In this document: piece by piece, positions 42,713 to 52,280 of the stretch
Layout: every line of letters begins with the position of its first letter
How positions within the stretch are numbered: the stretch's first letter is position 1
DNA from: Candidatus Latescibacterota bacterium
Lineage (GTDB): Bacteria; Latescibacterota; UBA2968; GCA-2709665
Direction: 5' to 3'
Length of the DNA stretch: 64,000 nt
Assembly: GCA_021295655.1 (NCBI GenBank)
Contig: JAGWBX010000007.1
Coordinates: 18,974-82,973, forward strand
The notes under the pieces: generated by a model
Seen by the model: only the letters and a program-made list of their open reading frames with translations
Told to the model about the DNA's origin: nothing
Databases searched by the model: none
Translations under genes and position numbers: made by a program

Positions 42713-44095
42713 AGCGTTCTCGAAGATTTCCAGCACGTCGATGATGCTCAGCCCCGTGTGGTATCCCGGGTCCGCATCCGCTGTTGCGGGAATCACCGGT
42801 ACGACCCGGCCGGCTTCGTTGCGGGTCTGATAGGACATAAGATGGAGGTCCGGACGAACGAAGTGCCTTGTGAAGGCGTTGTGGCAGGCGCTGAATATGC
42901 CGAGGGCGTTCTGTCGCTGTGCCGTGGATCGGGCAATCGAAAAGCAGTACGCGGCTGCGCGCAGCGTTTCGGGCAGGTTCCACCACGGCATGTCGGTATT
43001 GGCGGGTGTGCGGGAAACCAGGTCAAATATCTTGCAGATGCCGCCGGGGCCGGGTTGGAAACCCCCTGCAAATGTATGCGCGAGCAGAGCAGGCATATGG
43101 GCTTCGACGCCGGAGATTTCCTTCAGTTGTCCGGCATCCGCCAGCGCGTTTTCTCTGACGGCCGAGGTGAACTTCAGCGTGAGACCGATAAATTCGAGGA
43201 CATGGCCCGGATCGGAGAGGATTTTCCCGTCCTCCTCGTAGGGCCCGCCATCGTCGTCCACGGCTTCCCAGAAGTCGTACTCACGGAGACGCGGAACCCG
43301 CCCGTTCAGATTTACGTAGGTCTGCATTTCGTGACCGATGAGGCGCAGGCCCATTGCCACGCTGCCGGGAATGCGGTGTTCGGCCAACAGGGCAGCGGCG
43401 CCGATCTGAATCATGAATGCGCCGTGGGGGTGGCGGCCCGGTCGGGGTGCCGTTGGGTTCCCGGGATCCAGCGATATCTGGTCGGTGGTGAACCGGCCCT
43501 TGCGAATGGCATCGTCCACGCGGCGGCAATATTCCATGGCTTCCGCTTCGGCGTCACGCAATCCGAGGTATCTCGCCGCGGCAACCATGCCCTTGGAGCT
43601 GAAGAGGTCGCTGAACCCGTAGCTCGATTCCTCCGTGAGCGTCAGCGTCCGGATCCCGCCTTTCTCGTCCGGCGTAAACGGGTCTCCCTCGCGAGTCATG
43701 AAAAAGGACAGGTGACCGGCGTTCCGGGCACGGATATCGATCAGCACCTGGAGTACGTCCGCCGCGATATGCTCGAGGCGTTGCCGCAGTTCCGGCGCCA
43801 GATTGTGGCGACGCATCCACCGGCAGTGTCCCGCCAGGGACTCGAGACCGCGCCCCTGTATCCAGCCATAGACCGCGTTCGGACCCTTCAGTGGATCGTC
43901 CTCGGCGAAGTCCTCTCCCGTGATGAGGTCCAGTTTGGTGTCAATGAAGGGATAGTCGGGCGTGCGTTCGTATCGATCCGCGATGGCGGCCATCGCCGCG
44001 AGCAGCATGGCGCGGTAGTCGAAAAGTACGGACCGGACGTCATCGAGGACAGGACGTTCAGTCAGGAGAATTCCCCGGTACAAGGCTTCTGGCAT
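42692..44095 (-). CDS. unassigned protein, possibly alpha/alpha-barrel type
   Basis: 467 residues from the ATG at 44095 (MPEALYRGILLTERPVLDDV), with GGGAGGC upstream; a longer frame is arginine-rich noise. Helical throughout, with LDLITGEDFAEDDPLKGPNAVYGWIQGRGLESLAGH and HGAFMIQIGAAALLAEH. The spread of Trp/His in helices is reminiscent of N-acylglucosamine 2-epimerase-like (alpha/alpha)6 proteins, but I cannot confirm this. The C-terminal CVLSQK comes from a MITE end. It lies 86 bases downstream of the dioxygenase gene, probably in one operon. Confidence 0.65.
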   Translation of the reverse strand: MPEALYRGILLTERPVLDDVRSVLFDYRAMLLAAMAAIADRYERTPDYPFIDTKLDLITGEDFAEDDPLKGPNAVYGWIQGRGLESLAGHCRWMRRHNLAPELRQRLEHIAADVLQVLIDIRARNAGHLSFFMTREGDPFTPDEKGGIRTLTLTEESSYGFSDLFSSKGMVAAARYLGLRDAEAEAMEYCRRVDDAIRKGRFTTDQISLDPGNPTAPRPGRHPHGAFMIQIGAAALLAEHRIPGSVAMGLRLIGHEMQTYVNLNGRVPRLREYDFWEAVDDDGGPYEEDGKILSDPGHVLEFIGLTLKFTSAVRENALADAGQLKEISGVEAHMPALLAHTFAGGFQPGPGGICKIFDLVSRTPANTDMPWWNLPETLRAAAYCFSIARSTAQRQNALGIFSACHNAFTRHFVRPDLHLMSYQTRNEAGRVVPVIPATADADPGYHTGLSIIDVLEIFENACVLSQK

Positions 44096-44181
44096 CGCTG
44101 CGCCTCCCGGAATCCGGCCCCGGTTTCTTTTCAAGTAACAGCGAGTGAACGCGACAGAACCCAACGCGCTCCCTGACAATG

Positions 44182-45018
44182 CTACGACCAGACGTAGATC
44201 TCGCCGTCGTCGTCTGAATAGCCGATGAAGACGGCCAGGACAATTCTGGGATCGCTGCCCGCCACTGCGGGAACCTCGTGGATGCATCGGGTATTGAAGA
44301 AGTAGAGATCACCAGGTTCGAGGTCAACGCGGCAGTGTTCGACGTTGTTCAACCTGGCGTATTCGTGAAAAGCATTTGCAGCAATGTGGGACTCAACGTC
44401 TTCCGTCCACAGGCAGCGATGCAGGATGGCCTGGGATGCAGGGCCTGCCTGGGCCGCGTTTTGGAAGCAGAGTACGCCCGCGAACTGGTGCTCGAAACGG
44501 GAGACCTCGTAATTGAAGCGTTTTTCGCGCAGCGTGACGTGGTCGATGTGCGGCTGGTAGGCGTGGTGGGTGTAATGGATTCGGAAGATGGCGGGACCGT
44601 AGAGGCGGCCGTCGGGTTCGCGCGCCGTCACCACCCGTTTGCCCGCGGCGAGGGCGGTGAGGTTGTTGTAGATAACGTCAACCGGGTTGTCGAAGCCGTC
44701 GAAGAGGTGTTCAAACAGGTCGTGGGTCCGGACGGCGTGTTTGAGGAACCCCTCCCGGTCGTTACCCATATTTCCCAGGCTCGTGCCGACGTCGATTCGT
44801 GTGCGGGCGTCGTCGGATTCCGCGTCCGCCGGATCCCGCATCAGGCCCCGATCGATGAAACGGCCGATAAGCCCCGCACAGTGGTCCGGGTTATAGGCCT
44901 GCCTCAGAAGGATGGCCGGTATCTCGGCCGATGACAGGGCCTGGAGCGGATTTCCGTACCTCGCGGTAACGGTCTGCAGGTCCGATCCAACCGGCAACCA
45001 GGAGTCGGCGCTGGGCAT
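44182..45018 (-). CDS. 2-oxoglutarate/Fe(II) dioxygenase, phytanoyl-CoA hydroxylase-like
   Basis: 278 residues, GGAAG before the ATG. The iron triad is visible: YQPHIDHVTLR (H-x-D) and, about 110 residues later, RCIHEVPAV (distal His), with the 2-OG-binding Arg soon after in DPRIVLAV. LEPGDLYFFNTRC is the usual strand before the distal His. Such enzymes are numerous in Poribacteria/Latescibacterota-like genomes. Substrate unknown. Between dCMP deaminase (13 bases) and the unassigned gene on the same strand. Confidence 0.85.
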   Translation of the reverse strand: MPSADSWLPVGSDLQTVTARYGNPLQALSSAEIPAILLRQAYNPDHCAGLIGRFIDRGLMRDPADAESDDARTRIDVGTSLGNMGNDREGFLKHAVRTHDLFEHLFDGFDNPVDVIYNNLTALAAGKRVVTAREPDGRLYGPAIFRIHYTHHAYQPHIDHVTLREKRFNYEVSRFEHQFAGVLCFQNAAQAGPASQAILHRCLWTEDVESHIAANAFHEYARLNNVEHCRVDLEPGDLYFFNTRCIHEVPAVAGSDPRIVLAVFIGYSDDDGEIYVWS

Positions 45019-45031
45019 ATTGGCTTCCTTA

Positions 45032-45526
45032 TCAGGCCAGGTCCCTGAATTCGATGTGCAGGTGTTCTCTATGCCCGGTGAGTTGACGGTAGTCGACGCC
45101 GGCGCTATTGAACATGCGTTTCGAGGCTCGCACGGACTCCGTCTCCGCGTATTTGTCCGCCAGGTAGATCACTTCCCGGATGCCGGATTGAATGATGACT
45201 TTCGCGCATTCGTTGCAGGGAAAGTGGGTGACGTAGATGGTACAGTCGTAGAGGTTCATGTCGATCTTGTTCAGGATCGCGTTGAGCTCGGCGTGGCAGA
45301 TATACGGGTACTTGGTGTTGAGAAAGTCGCCTTCTCGTGCCCACGGGTATTCGTCGTCGGAACAGCCGATGGGCAGGCCATTGTAGCCGATGCCCACGAT
45401 TTTCTTCTTCCCGTTGATGATGCATGCGCCCACGCGGGTGTTGGGATCCTTGCTCCTCAGGGCGGATAGCAGTGCAACGCCCATGAAATATTCGTCCCAG
45501 GAGAGATAGTCTTTGCGTTTGTTCAT
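45032..45526 (-). CDS. deoxycytidylate deaminase
   Basis: 164 residues. The zinc site is complete: CHAELNAILNK (H-A-E) and THFPCNECAKVI (P-C-x-x-C). It opens KRKDYLSWDEYFMGVALLSALRSKDPNTRVGA, typical of dCMP deaminases of the ComEB type, which make dUMP for thymidylate. Cytosolic. It is the first gene of a short leftward group with the dioxygenase gene. Confidence 0.93.
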   Translation of the reverse strand: MNKRKDYLSWDEYFMGVALLSALRSKDPNTRVGACIINGKKKIVGIGYNGLPIGCSDDEYPWAREGDFLNTKYPYICHAELNAILNKIDMNLYDCTIYVTHFPCNECAKVIIQSGIREVIYLADKYAETESVRASKRMFNSAGVDYRQLTGHREHLHIEFRDLA

Positions 45527-45865
45527 GTCAATTCCAGGTGATGCAGAAACGCGGGTCGCGCGGGGGCGGACCGCCTGTTCCGGGGGCGGAGAGCATCTGG
45601 AGTCCCGGTACTCACATGGTTGCGCGGCATCTCGCGAACGTCGTCAATACCCGGAGTTGAAAACAATTGACGGTTTCTTCCTCTGCTATTAAGGAGGGTG
45701 TGAACCGCAGGTTGCTCCCCGTAATAATATGCCGTTCGATAATTGAGATTGCAACGCTTTCCTCGGCCGTACCGGTATGGCTCCCATTGCAGTGAAATAA
45801 CCAAGCAAAGGGCATCCGACCGACTGGCGGATGCCCTTTGCATATTCGTACAGAAAAATGGGAGG
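45527..45865. other. intergenic gap with terminator
   Basis: Between the TonB receptor stop and dCMP deaminase start. It contains the hairpin at 45805-45841. No gene recognised in the remaining 280 bases, which should hold the promoter of the deaminase gene. Confidence 0.5.
45805..45841 (-). terminator. perfect 14-bp hairpin after the TonB receptor gene
   Basis: GCAAAGGGCATCCG and its exact complement with a 9-base loop, 25 bases past the receptor stop. The tail is TTGGTTATTTC, only a partial U-tract. Confidence 0.7.
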
Positions 45866-48800
45866 TTATCGCCCGAGTTGATAGGTTACGGCCAGCTTCA
45901 GCCGCCGGCCCTTGGGGTCATGCGTGAAGCCGTCATACGCCTGCTCGATATTCACAAGAGGAGGCATTGTGTCCAGCAGATTCATCCCGGATAGCGCGAT
46001 GTTCAACCCGTTTGGCATGTTCCACAGGAACGTCATGTCCCACGTTACATACGATTCGATGGTACCGAAAATGCGCTTGATATCCGAATTATCGGAGCCC
46101 ATCGACCCGCGGTCCTCATAGGACGAAATGTAGTTCAGATAGGTTGCGAGACTGTAGTCCTGCCAGTAATAGCTTCCCGAAATCCGGCCCTTGAACTTGG
46201 GAAGCGACGTCGCGATGGGATTGCCGAAATTCAGGTAGCCGGCGGCGTCCGCCTCTTCCTGGAGCGTCAGGCTGCCCAACATGAGGGCCTTTGTCTCGTA
46301 CGCCAGCGTATAGGTGCCTTCCAGGCTGGCTGTGAACAGTCCCGCTCCCTGCGGGACCCGCGTACCCAGATGCAGATCGATTCCCGAGGTCTTCAGCCCC
46401 GGCCAGTTGACGACGTCCACCTGGACCCGCTCGAGTTCCGAGGCCGCGCACGTACCGGTGCCTATCCCGTCCGGACACACGATGAACTGCTTCAAAGCCT
46501 CCTTGTTCGCTTCGTCTGCGTACAGGGCGGTAATGGCGCCGTGGGGCATGGGACCGATCACGTCGCTGAAATCGTAACTCCAGTAGTCCAGCGTCGCCTC
46601 AAATCCTTTCTCGGTGACCAGGGCGATGCCCGCGTTGAAGGTAAACGCCCGTTCGGGTTTGAGGTCCCTGCTCCCGATTCTGTCCACCGTCTGATACGCC
46701 CCCGTCTCGTTGATCCACTCAAGCGTCGAGAGCGGACTTTCATTGACATCGTCCAGGGACGGCGTGCGGAACGTCGTTTGCACCGAGCCGCGCAGGAACA
46801 GGGTTTGGTCCGATGATTCCATCAGTTGATAGCGCCACCCGAATTTGGGATCGAAACTGCTCGCCACGTCGTGAAACTCGTAATTGGCCGCGAGTTGGAC
46901 GTCAAACGACTCCCCCAGGCTCAGGGGCGTTTCCGCAAAGAAACGATGCACGGTCTGGGATTCATCATAAGGCCGATGCACATTCGTGAACGCATAGGGA
47001 CCGAACCGGTCCTCCGCCGAGCAGTTCCTGTCCCCCACAACCGGACAGGGATTGATGGTGACGTCGCCCTCGTCGTTGGGGTCCCCGCTGGCATTGAACA
47101 GACGGAACTGGTAGCCCGCCGCGTAACTGGCGACGTCCTCGATCCAGGTCCCGGTCAGCGTCGCGTCCGCCACCAGCATGTCGGCACCGCTGTGCATGTC
47201 CACTTCCTGATTGAGCCACTGCCGCAATTCGGCGCTGTTGGCCAGCGCGGCCCGGTAATCCGGATTCGCCCGCGATGCGAATGGCGCGCCATACTGGTCC
47301 GCGTACTCGATGGCGTTGCCGAACGGATTGTAGTAATGGCAGTCGCCCTGACCCGCCGCCTTGCCGCCCAGCGGGCCGAGGCGCATCCCGGCAAGGGTCG
47401 TGCGGTCCGCAACCACGCCAACGCCGCAACGCGGCCCCCCGAAGCCGCGGAATCCGAGGAAAAGCCGCTCGATGTACACACCCGGCAGGTTGTAGTTGCC
47501 CTCGGTGCGGGAGTAAGAGAGGCCCAGATCGAAATGGTTCTCCCGGTCGCCGAATCCCACAAAATCGCCATTCAGGGAAGCCGCCGCGCGCCACGTGCGG
47601 GCGTCGCGGTCCAGCGTGCGGCCCGGGCCCGAGTTTCCAAAGGGACGACCGTTGAAATACCAGTTTTCGCCTCCCTGGCATGCCTCGTAGTATGGATCGT
47701 TCGGGTCTGCGCCGTAGTCCTCGCAGAAAGCACCGCGGCCGGGGTGCTCCGGCGCGACTTCCATAATGCTCGTATCCGTGAGGGGGAACGGCGGATACGA
47801 CGGCGTCGTGTACCAATCGGGGATTTTGGCCTGCGCCCACAGGGCCTCCACGTGATATTCCGCGCCATTTTCCAGCTTCCCGTTGATCTCGGCAAAGGCG
47901 CGGGTGTGGCTCATGTCCTCGATTAGATTCTCATACTGCTGATAACGGAAGCGGCAGGTCCACGACTCCCTGAAACCGCCGAATTCTTCGCATCTCGGGG
48001 CGTGAATGGCGGCTGTCCATGGGGCGGGCGCCCCAATGGCGAAGGTGCCGGGATTTCCCAGGCTCGACCATCCCAGGCGCTGCCCCCCGCCGTGCCATGG
48101 CTGCAGCAGGTAGTCTCTTTCCCAGGACGGCAACGCCTGGCGCCCCCTCCATTCGGCGGAAACAACCGCGTGGGCTTCTCCGAGTTTCCCGCCCCAGATT
48201 GCCCCGGCGTTGGTATCGCCGGCGCCCGGAAAGTACTCGTGCGCGGCGGAAACCTCGAAGCCCTCGAAGTTTCGGCGCGTGAGGAAGTTGGCCACACCGC
48301 CCACGGCATCCGACCCGTAAATGGCGGACGCCCCTTCCTTGAGCACTTCAACCCGCTCGATGGCAATAGAGGGAATCACGTTGACATCGACAAAGCGTCC
48401 GCCGATCAGTCGCGCCGGGACGTAGGTCTGGCGACGGCTGTTGATCAACACGAGGGTGCGCGACGCCCCCAGGCCCCTCAGGTTGACGTTCGCGATGCTT
48501 TCCGAAAGCGTGGCGGCCTGGCCTGAGTTGTACCAACTGCTGCGCTCCCCGATCACGCCGTGGCTCGCGCCGAGATTCTTGAAGAAATCGACGGCCTGCG
48601 GAGAACCCTGCTCCGCCATCTCCTCGCGTCCGACTGCCACAACCGCGTACGTCTTGTTGATGGGAGATTCCTTGAAGACAGTGCCGGTCACCACAAGTTC
48701 GTCCATATAGAGCAGGGAAAGATCCATACTCATCGCAACGGTAAGGGTCGCGCCTGCGGTGACCGTGATCTTGCGCGGCTCGCCCGTATAGCCGATCAGT

Positions 48801-49042
48801 TGCACGCTCAGTTCGTGTGTGCCGGCCGGCACGTTGCGGAGGGTAAAGCGTCCAGCGGCATCCGACACCTCCACCAGGTTCAGCAGGGCGATGGACACGT
48901 TCGCGCCTTCCAGCGGGTCCCCGCTCTCGGCGTCGACCACGGTGCCGGTCACGGTACCCGTCGATTGCCCGACTGCCGCCGGGGCATGGAGAAGCATCGC
49001 CGCGCATATCAGAAACGGTATATGCAAGCCTCGAAAACTCAT
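45866..49042 (-). CDS. TonB-dependent outer-membrane receptor
   Basis: 1,058 residues from the ATG at 49042, which has GGAGG upstream. Signal peptide 1-25 (MSFRGLHIPFLICAAMLLHA). A carboxypeptidase-regulatory-like beta domain (about 30-105) carries GTVTGTVVDAESGDPLEGANV. The plug (about 115-240) includes NVNLRGLGASRTLVLINSRR and RVEVLKEGASAIYGSDAVGGV. The large barrel has many aromatic strands and ends RLKLAVTYQLGR. It resembles the TonB receptors with N-terminal CNA-B-like domains seen in proteobacteria and Bacteroidetes. Substrate unknown; a BCCT transporter lies next to it. Confidence 0.93.
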   Translation of the reverse strand: MSFRGLHIPFLICAAMLLHAPAAVGQSTGTVTGTVVDAESGDPLEGANVSIALLNLVEVSDAAGRFTLRNVPAGTHELSVQLIGYTGEPRKITVTAGATLTVAMSMDLSLLYMDELVVTGTVFKESPINKTYAVVAVGREEMAEQGSPQAVDFFKNLGASHGVIGERSSWYNSGQAATLSESIANVNLRGLGASRTLVLINSRRQTYVPARLIGGRFVDVNVIPSIAIERVEVLKEGASAIYGSDAVGGVANFLTRRNFEGFEVSAAHEYFPGAGDTNAGAIWGGKLGEAHAVVSAEWRGRQALPSWERDYLLQPWHGGGQRLGWSSLGNPGTFAIGAPAPWTAAIHAPRCEEFGGFRESWTCRFRYQQYENLIEDMSHTRAFAEINGKLENGAEYHVEALWAQAKIPDWYTTPSYPPFPLTDTSIMEVAPEHPGRGAFCEDYGADPNDPYYEACQGGENWYFNGRPFGNSGPGRTLDRDARTWRAAASLNGDFVGFGDRENHFDLGLSYSRTEGNYNLPGVYIERLFLGFRGFGGPRCGVGVVADRTTLAGMRLGPLGGKAAGQGDCHYYNPFGNAIEYADQYGAPFASRANPDYRAALANSAELRQWLNQEVDMHSGADMLVADATLTGTWIEDVASYAAGYQFRLFNASGDPNDEGDVTINPCPVVGDRNCSAEDRFGPYAFTNVHRPYDESQTVHRFFAETPLSLGESFDVQLAANYEFHDVASSFDPKFGWRYQLMESSDQTLFLRGSVQTTFRTPSLDDVNESPLSTLEWINETGAYQTVDRIGSRDLKPERAFTFNAGIALVTEKGFEATLDYWSYDFSDVIGPMPHGAITALYADEANKEALKQFIVCPDGIGTGTCAASELERVQVDVVNWPGLKTSGIDLHLGTRVPQGAGLFTASLEGTYTLAYETKALMLGSLTLQEEADAAGYLNFGNPIATSLPKFKGRISGSYYWQDYSLATYLNYISSYEDRGSMGSDNSDIKRIFGTIESYVTWDMTFLWNMPNGLNIALSGMNLLDTMPPLVNIEQAYDGFTHDPKGRRLKLAVTYQLGR

Positions 49043-49132
49043 ATGACATCCTCCTATGTTCGATTCAGGTGCAGTTGGATATCGGCCTTTTTCATCTATC
49101 CGGGGAACGGCATTCACGCCCGCCTGAGGTAT

Positions 49133-50686
49133 CTATCCTTTGCGAGTCTCACTCCGGAGTCCTTTCCAGACGCAGAACGCCATTGCCAACAGGACAATGA
49201 CGAATGGCAGACCGGTTGCCAGGGAGGCGGCCTGCAACGCCTCCAAACCGCCGCCAAGCAGGAGTGCAATCGCTACCAGCCCCTCGATTACACACCAGAA
49301 AACGCGTTGCGCCACAGGCGCGTCAATCCTGCCGCCGGCCGCGATCGTGTCGATAATGAGCGATCCGGAGTCCGACGAGGTTACAAAAAAGACGATGGTC
49401 AGGAGCATCGCGACAGATGAAAGCAATGTCGACAGCGGAAGTTTGTCAAACATCTTGAACAACGCGATTTCAAGCTTCCACGTCTCGACATTGGCCGTTA
49501 CGCCGGTATAGCCCTCCACGATGTGCTGGTGGAAAGCGGTGCCGCCAAACGCGCCGAACCACAGCAGGCACAGCAGCGTGGGCAGCAGCAACACGAAGGC
49601 GACAAATTCGCGAACCGTGCGCCCCTTCGAAACGCGGGCGATAAACGTACCCACAAACGGCGCCCATGCGAACCACCATGCAAAATAAAAAGTGGTCCAG
49701 TCCTGAACGAAGCCGGTATCCTCGCGTCCTATCCAGTTGCTGAGGGGTACCGTCTTTGACAGATACCCGCCGATGCCGGCAACAATGCTGCTGATCGCGT
49801 AACCGGTCGGCCCGAGCAGAATCACGGCCAGCAGCAGCAACGTCGCAAGAATGACGTTGAACTGGCTGAGGCGCTTGATCCCCACGTTGATACCCGTCAG
49901 CACCGATGTCAACGCGATCGCGGTGATGGCCACAATCAGGACCACCATCGTCGTGTCGTTCGCGGGAATTCCGAACAGATAGTTGAATCCAGACGTGACC
50001 TGTTGAACGCCCAGACCGAGGGAGGTGGCAAGCCCGAACAACCCCGCAAATATGGCAAATGTATCGATGACGTGTCCCGGCCATCCCCAGACGCGGTCGC
50101 CCAAAAGCGGATGGAACGCGGAACGGATGGTCATCGGCAGCCCACGGTTGTACGCGAAGTACCCGAGAGCGAGTCCCACGACGCCGTAGATCGCCCAGCC
50201 GTGCAGCCCCCAGTGAAAAGCCGTCGCCGCGATCCCGGTGATTGCGGCTTCGTCCGTCCCGGGGGCGATACCGAGGGGCGGGTTCCGGAAATAGTAAACC
50301 GGTTCCGCCACCCCGAAGAACAGCAGACCGATCCCCACGCCGGCCGCAAAGAGCATGGCAAGCCAGGTTGCATTGGAGTATTCGGGCTTTTCGTCTTTAC
50401 CTCCGAGGCGCACCTTACCGAGGGGCGATATGGCAACGTAGAGGCAGAACAGCACGACGAGATTCGCGGCAAGGATGAAAAACCAATCGAGATTGGCGGT
50501 CAGCCACTCCCGTGTCGCCTTGAATACTTCCGTTGCGGTTTCCCGGAAAACCAGGGCGCCAACAACAAAGGCAACGATGGTAATCCCGGAAGTCACGAAA
50601 ACGGGCGTCAGATAGATTTCCAGACCGAACAGCCTGCGGTATTGCCTGACATCGGCTGGCGGCTGCTGTTTTTCCTCTTCAGTCAT
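49133..50686 (-). CDS. BCCT-family transporter (betaine/choline/carnitine type)
   Basis: 517 residues from the ATG at 50686, twelve helices. BCCT motifs: NATWLAMLFAAGVGIGLLFF, HWGLHGWAIYGVVGLALGYF and FYFAWWFAWAPFVGTFIARV followed by SKGRTVREF. These transporters import quaternary ammonium compounds with sodium or protons. Exact substrate unknown. It ends 90 bases before the TonB receptor start on the same strand, so outer- and inner-membrane uptake could be linked. Confidence 0.92.
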   Translation of the reverse strand: MTEEEKQQPPADVRQYRRLFGLEIYLTPVFVTSGITIVAFVVGALVFRETATEVFKATREWLTANLDWFFILAANLVVLFCLYVAISPLGKVRLGGKDEKPEYSNATWLAMLFAAGVGIGLLFFGVAEPVYYFRNPPLGIAPGTDEAAITGIAATAFHWGLHGWAIYGVVGLALGYFAYNRGLPMTIRSAFHPLLGDRVWGWPGHVIDTFAIFAGLFGLATSLGLGVQQVTSGFNYLFGIPANDTTMVVLIVAITAIALTSVLTGINVGIKRLSQFNVILATLLLLAVILLGPTGYAISSIVAGIGGYLSKTVPLSNWIGREDTGFVQDWTTFYFAWWFAWAPFVGTFIARVSKGRTVREFVAFVLLLPTLLCLLWFGAFGGTAFHQHIVEGYTGVTANVETWKLEIALFKMFDKLPLSTLLSSVAMLLTIVFFVTSSDSGSLIIDTIAAGGRIDAPVAQRVFWCVIEGLVAIALLLGGGLEALQAASLATGLPFVIVLLAMAFCVWKGLRSETRKG

Positions 50687-50963
50687 GTGGTTGTATTTCT
50701 CGCGATTCTTTATGATGCGATATCCAACCTGGAGACACACACTGAGAAATTCCGTCAGTTCGTCAGAAAGTCCCTCATTATATTAATGTAAGCCATTAAT
50801 GGGGCCTGACAAGCCAAACCGACAAGATATAGACTGATATTGCAGGCGGCCAGCCGGTCGTCCGGGTCTGCCGAGCGGGCTCCCGGCCGGCCTCGGAACG
50901 GGAACCCGCGCACTCGAGCCTTCGCCAGATCCGGCGAGCAACGTTGTCGCACAAGAGCCGGGA

Positions 50964-52280
50964 TCAGGCTTCCCGGGTCTCGCCTGCGCGTGTCAGCGCC
51001 TGTTTCATCGCGATGGGTCCGATCATCTGATTCACCGCGATGACGGCGACGATCACCGTCACGAAGGCGTCTCCCCAGCCCGGAAAGCGCCGGGTGACCT
51101 CCAGCGCCAGTCCGAGGCTCACGCCGGCCTGCGTGAGATAGGCCATCCCCGCGATGCGGTTGAAGCGCGGCGGGGCGCCGCCGAGGCGCCCTCCGATGTA
51201 CGCCCCCAGGTAGATCGCGCCGGCTCTGACGCCGACAAGCAGAACGGCGATGGTCCAGGTCTGCATCAGGGCTTCCAGGTTCAGACCCGCGCCAGCCAGC
51301 GTGAAAAAGAGCACGTATACGGGAAGGCCGACGGACTCGATTGCTTCGATAAAGCGGGAACCCTGACGGGAGACGTTCTGCACGGTGAAGCCGGCCGTCA
51401 CGCAGATGAGTAACGGTTCCGGTCGGATGGCAAGGTTGTGGACCTCTTTGAGGTAGCCAGCGAAGCCGTGTGAAATGCTGGTCACCAACAGGGCCGTGCC
51501 CAGCAGGAGAAGCGGAAGGTTCGCCCGCACGCGGTCGATGTAAAAGCCCAGCGCCAGCCCGATGACCACACCCGCGCCGATACCGAGGAGAACTTCAATG
51601 CTCAGGGCGACAACGAACCCGAGATCAAGGGCGGCGGCGGGAGACATCATGACCTCGCAGAAGGAGATCGCAGCCGCAAAGAGTACGATCACGAAAACAT
51701 CCATTACGACCGTGACGCCGAGTGCGGTCTCTGTGAAGGGACCCAGTGCCCGTGTTTCGTTAATGATGGCGATCGCGCTGGATGGCGACCGCGCTACGGC
51801 AAGTACCCCGAAGAGCATGCCAACCGCCAGCACCTGGAGACTCGAAAAGTCGGAGGTGAACGGAAGCAGCGATCGCATTGACCAGACGAACAGTGTGATG
51901 ATGGTAAAGACGATGGCCGTGAGCGAAAGTATCGTCAGGAGGATGACTCTCATCCGGTCCTTCAGATCGGCAACCCGCAGTTCGCCACCCGCCGCCAGTG
52001 CGATGAAGGTCACCGCCAGTTCGTTCAGAAACCCCAATTGGCTGACGGCTTCATCGGTCAGGAAACCCAGCAGGTAAGGTCCCGCGAGCATGCCTACACA
52101 GAGGTATCCGGTGATCCGCGGCAGGCGCAGTCGGGAGAGGACGTGGCCCGCCGCGTACCCGGAAAGCAGGAGCAGACCTACAACCAGGGTGGTGTAAGCG
52201 CCGGGCGCGTCACCGGGCGGGGTCGCGCCTGCCCATGCCATGAGCAGGCTCAGGGCGATAAAGACGAGAATCAGCCTCAT
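50964..52280 (-). CDS. CPA-type cation/proton antiporter (second of pair)
   Basis: 438 residues from the ATG at 52280, overlapping the previous gene by four bases (ATGA). The frame is open further upstream but antisense-like. About 13 helices with RLPRITGYLCVGMLAGPYLLGFL, FLNELAVTFIALAAGGEL, and ARSPSSAIAIINET where many antiporters have a Asp pair. The family exchanges sodium or potassium for protons. The missing canonical Asp-Asp may mean altered ion coupling. Confidence 0.85.
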   Translation of the reverse strand: MRLILVFIALSLLMAWAGATPPGDAPGAYTTLVVGLLLLSGYAAGHVLSRLRLPRITGYLCVGMLAGPYLLGFLTDEAVSQLGFLNELAVTFIALAAGGELRVADLKDRMRVILLTILSLTAIVFTIITLFVWSMRSLLPFTSDFSSLQVLAVGMLFGVLAVARSPSSAIAIINETRALGPFTETALGVTVVMDVFVIVLFAAAISFCEVMMSPAAALDLGFVVALSIEVLLGIGAGVVIGLALGFYIDRVRANLPLLLLGTALLVTSISHGFAGYLKEVHNLAIRPEPLLICVTAGFTVQNVSRQGSRFIEAIESVGLPVYVLFFTLAGAGLNLEALMQTWTIAVLLVGVRAGAIYLGAYIGGRLGGAPPRFNRIAGMAYLTQAGVSLGLALEVTRRFPGWGDAFVTVIVAVIAVNQMIGPIAMKQALTRAGETREA

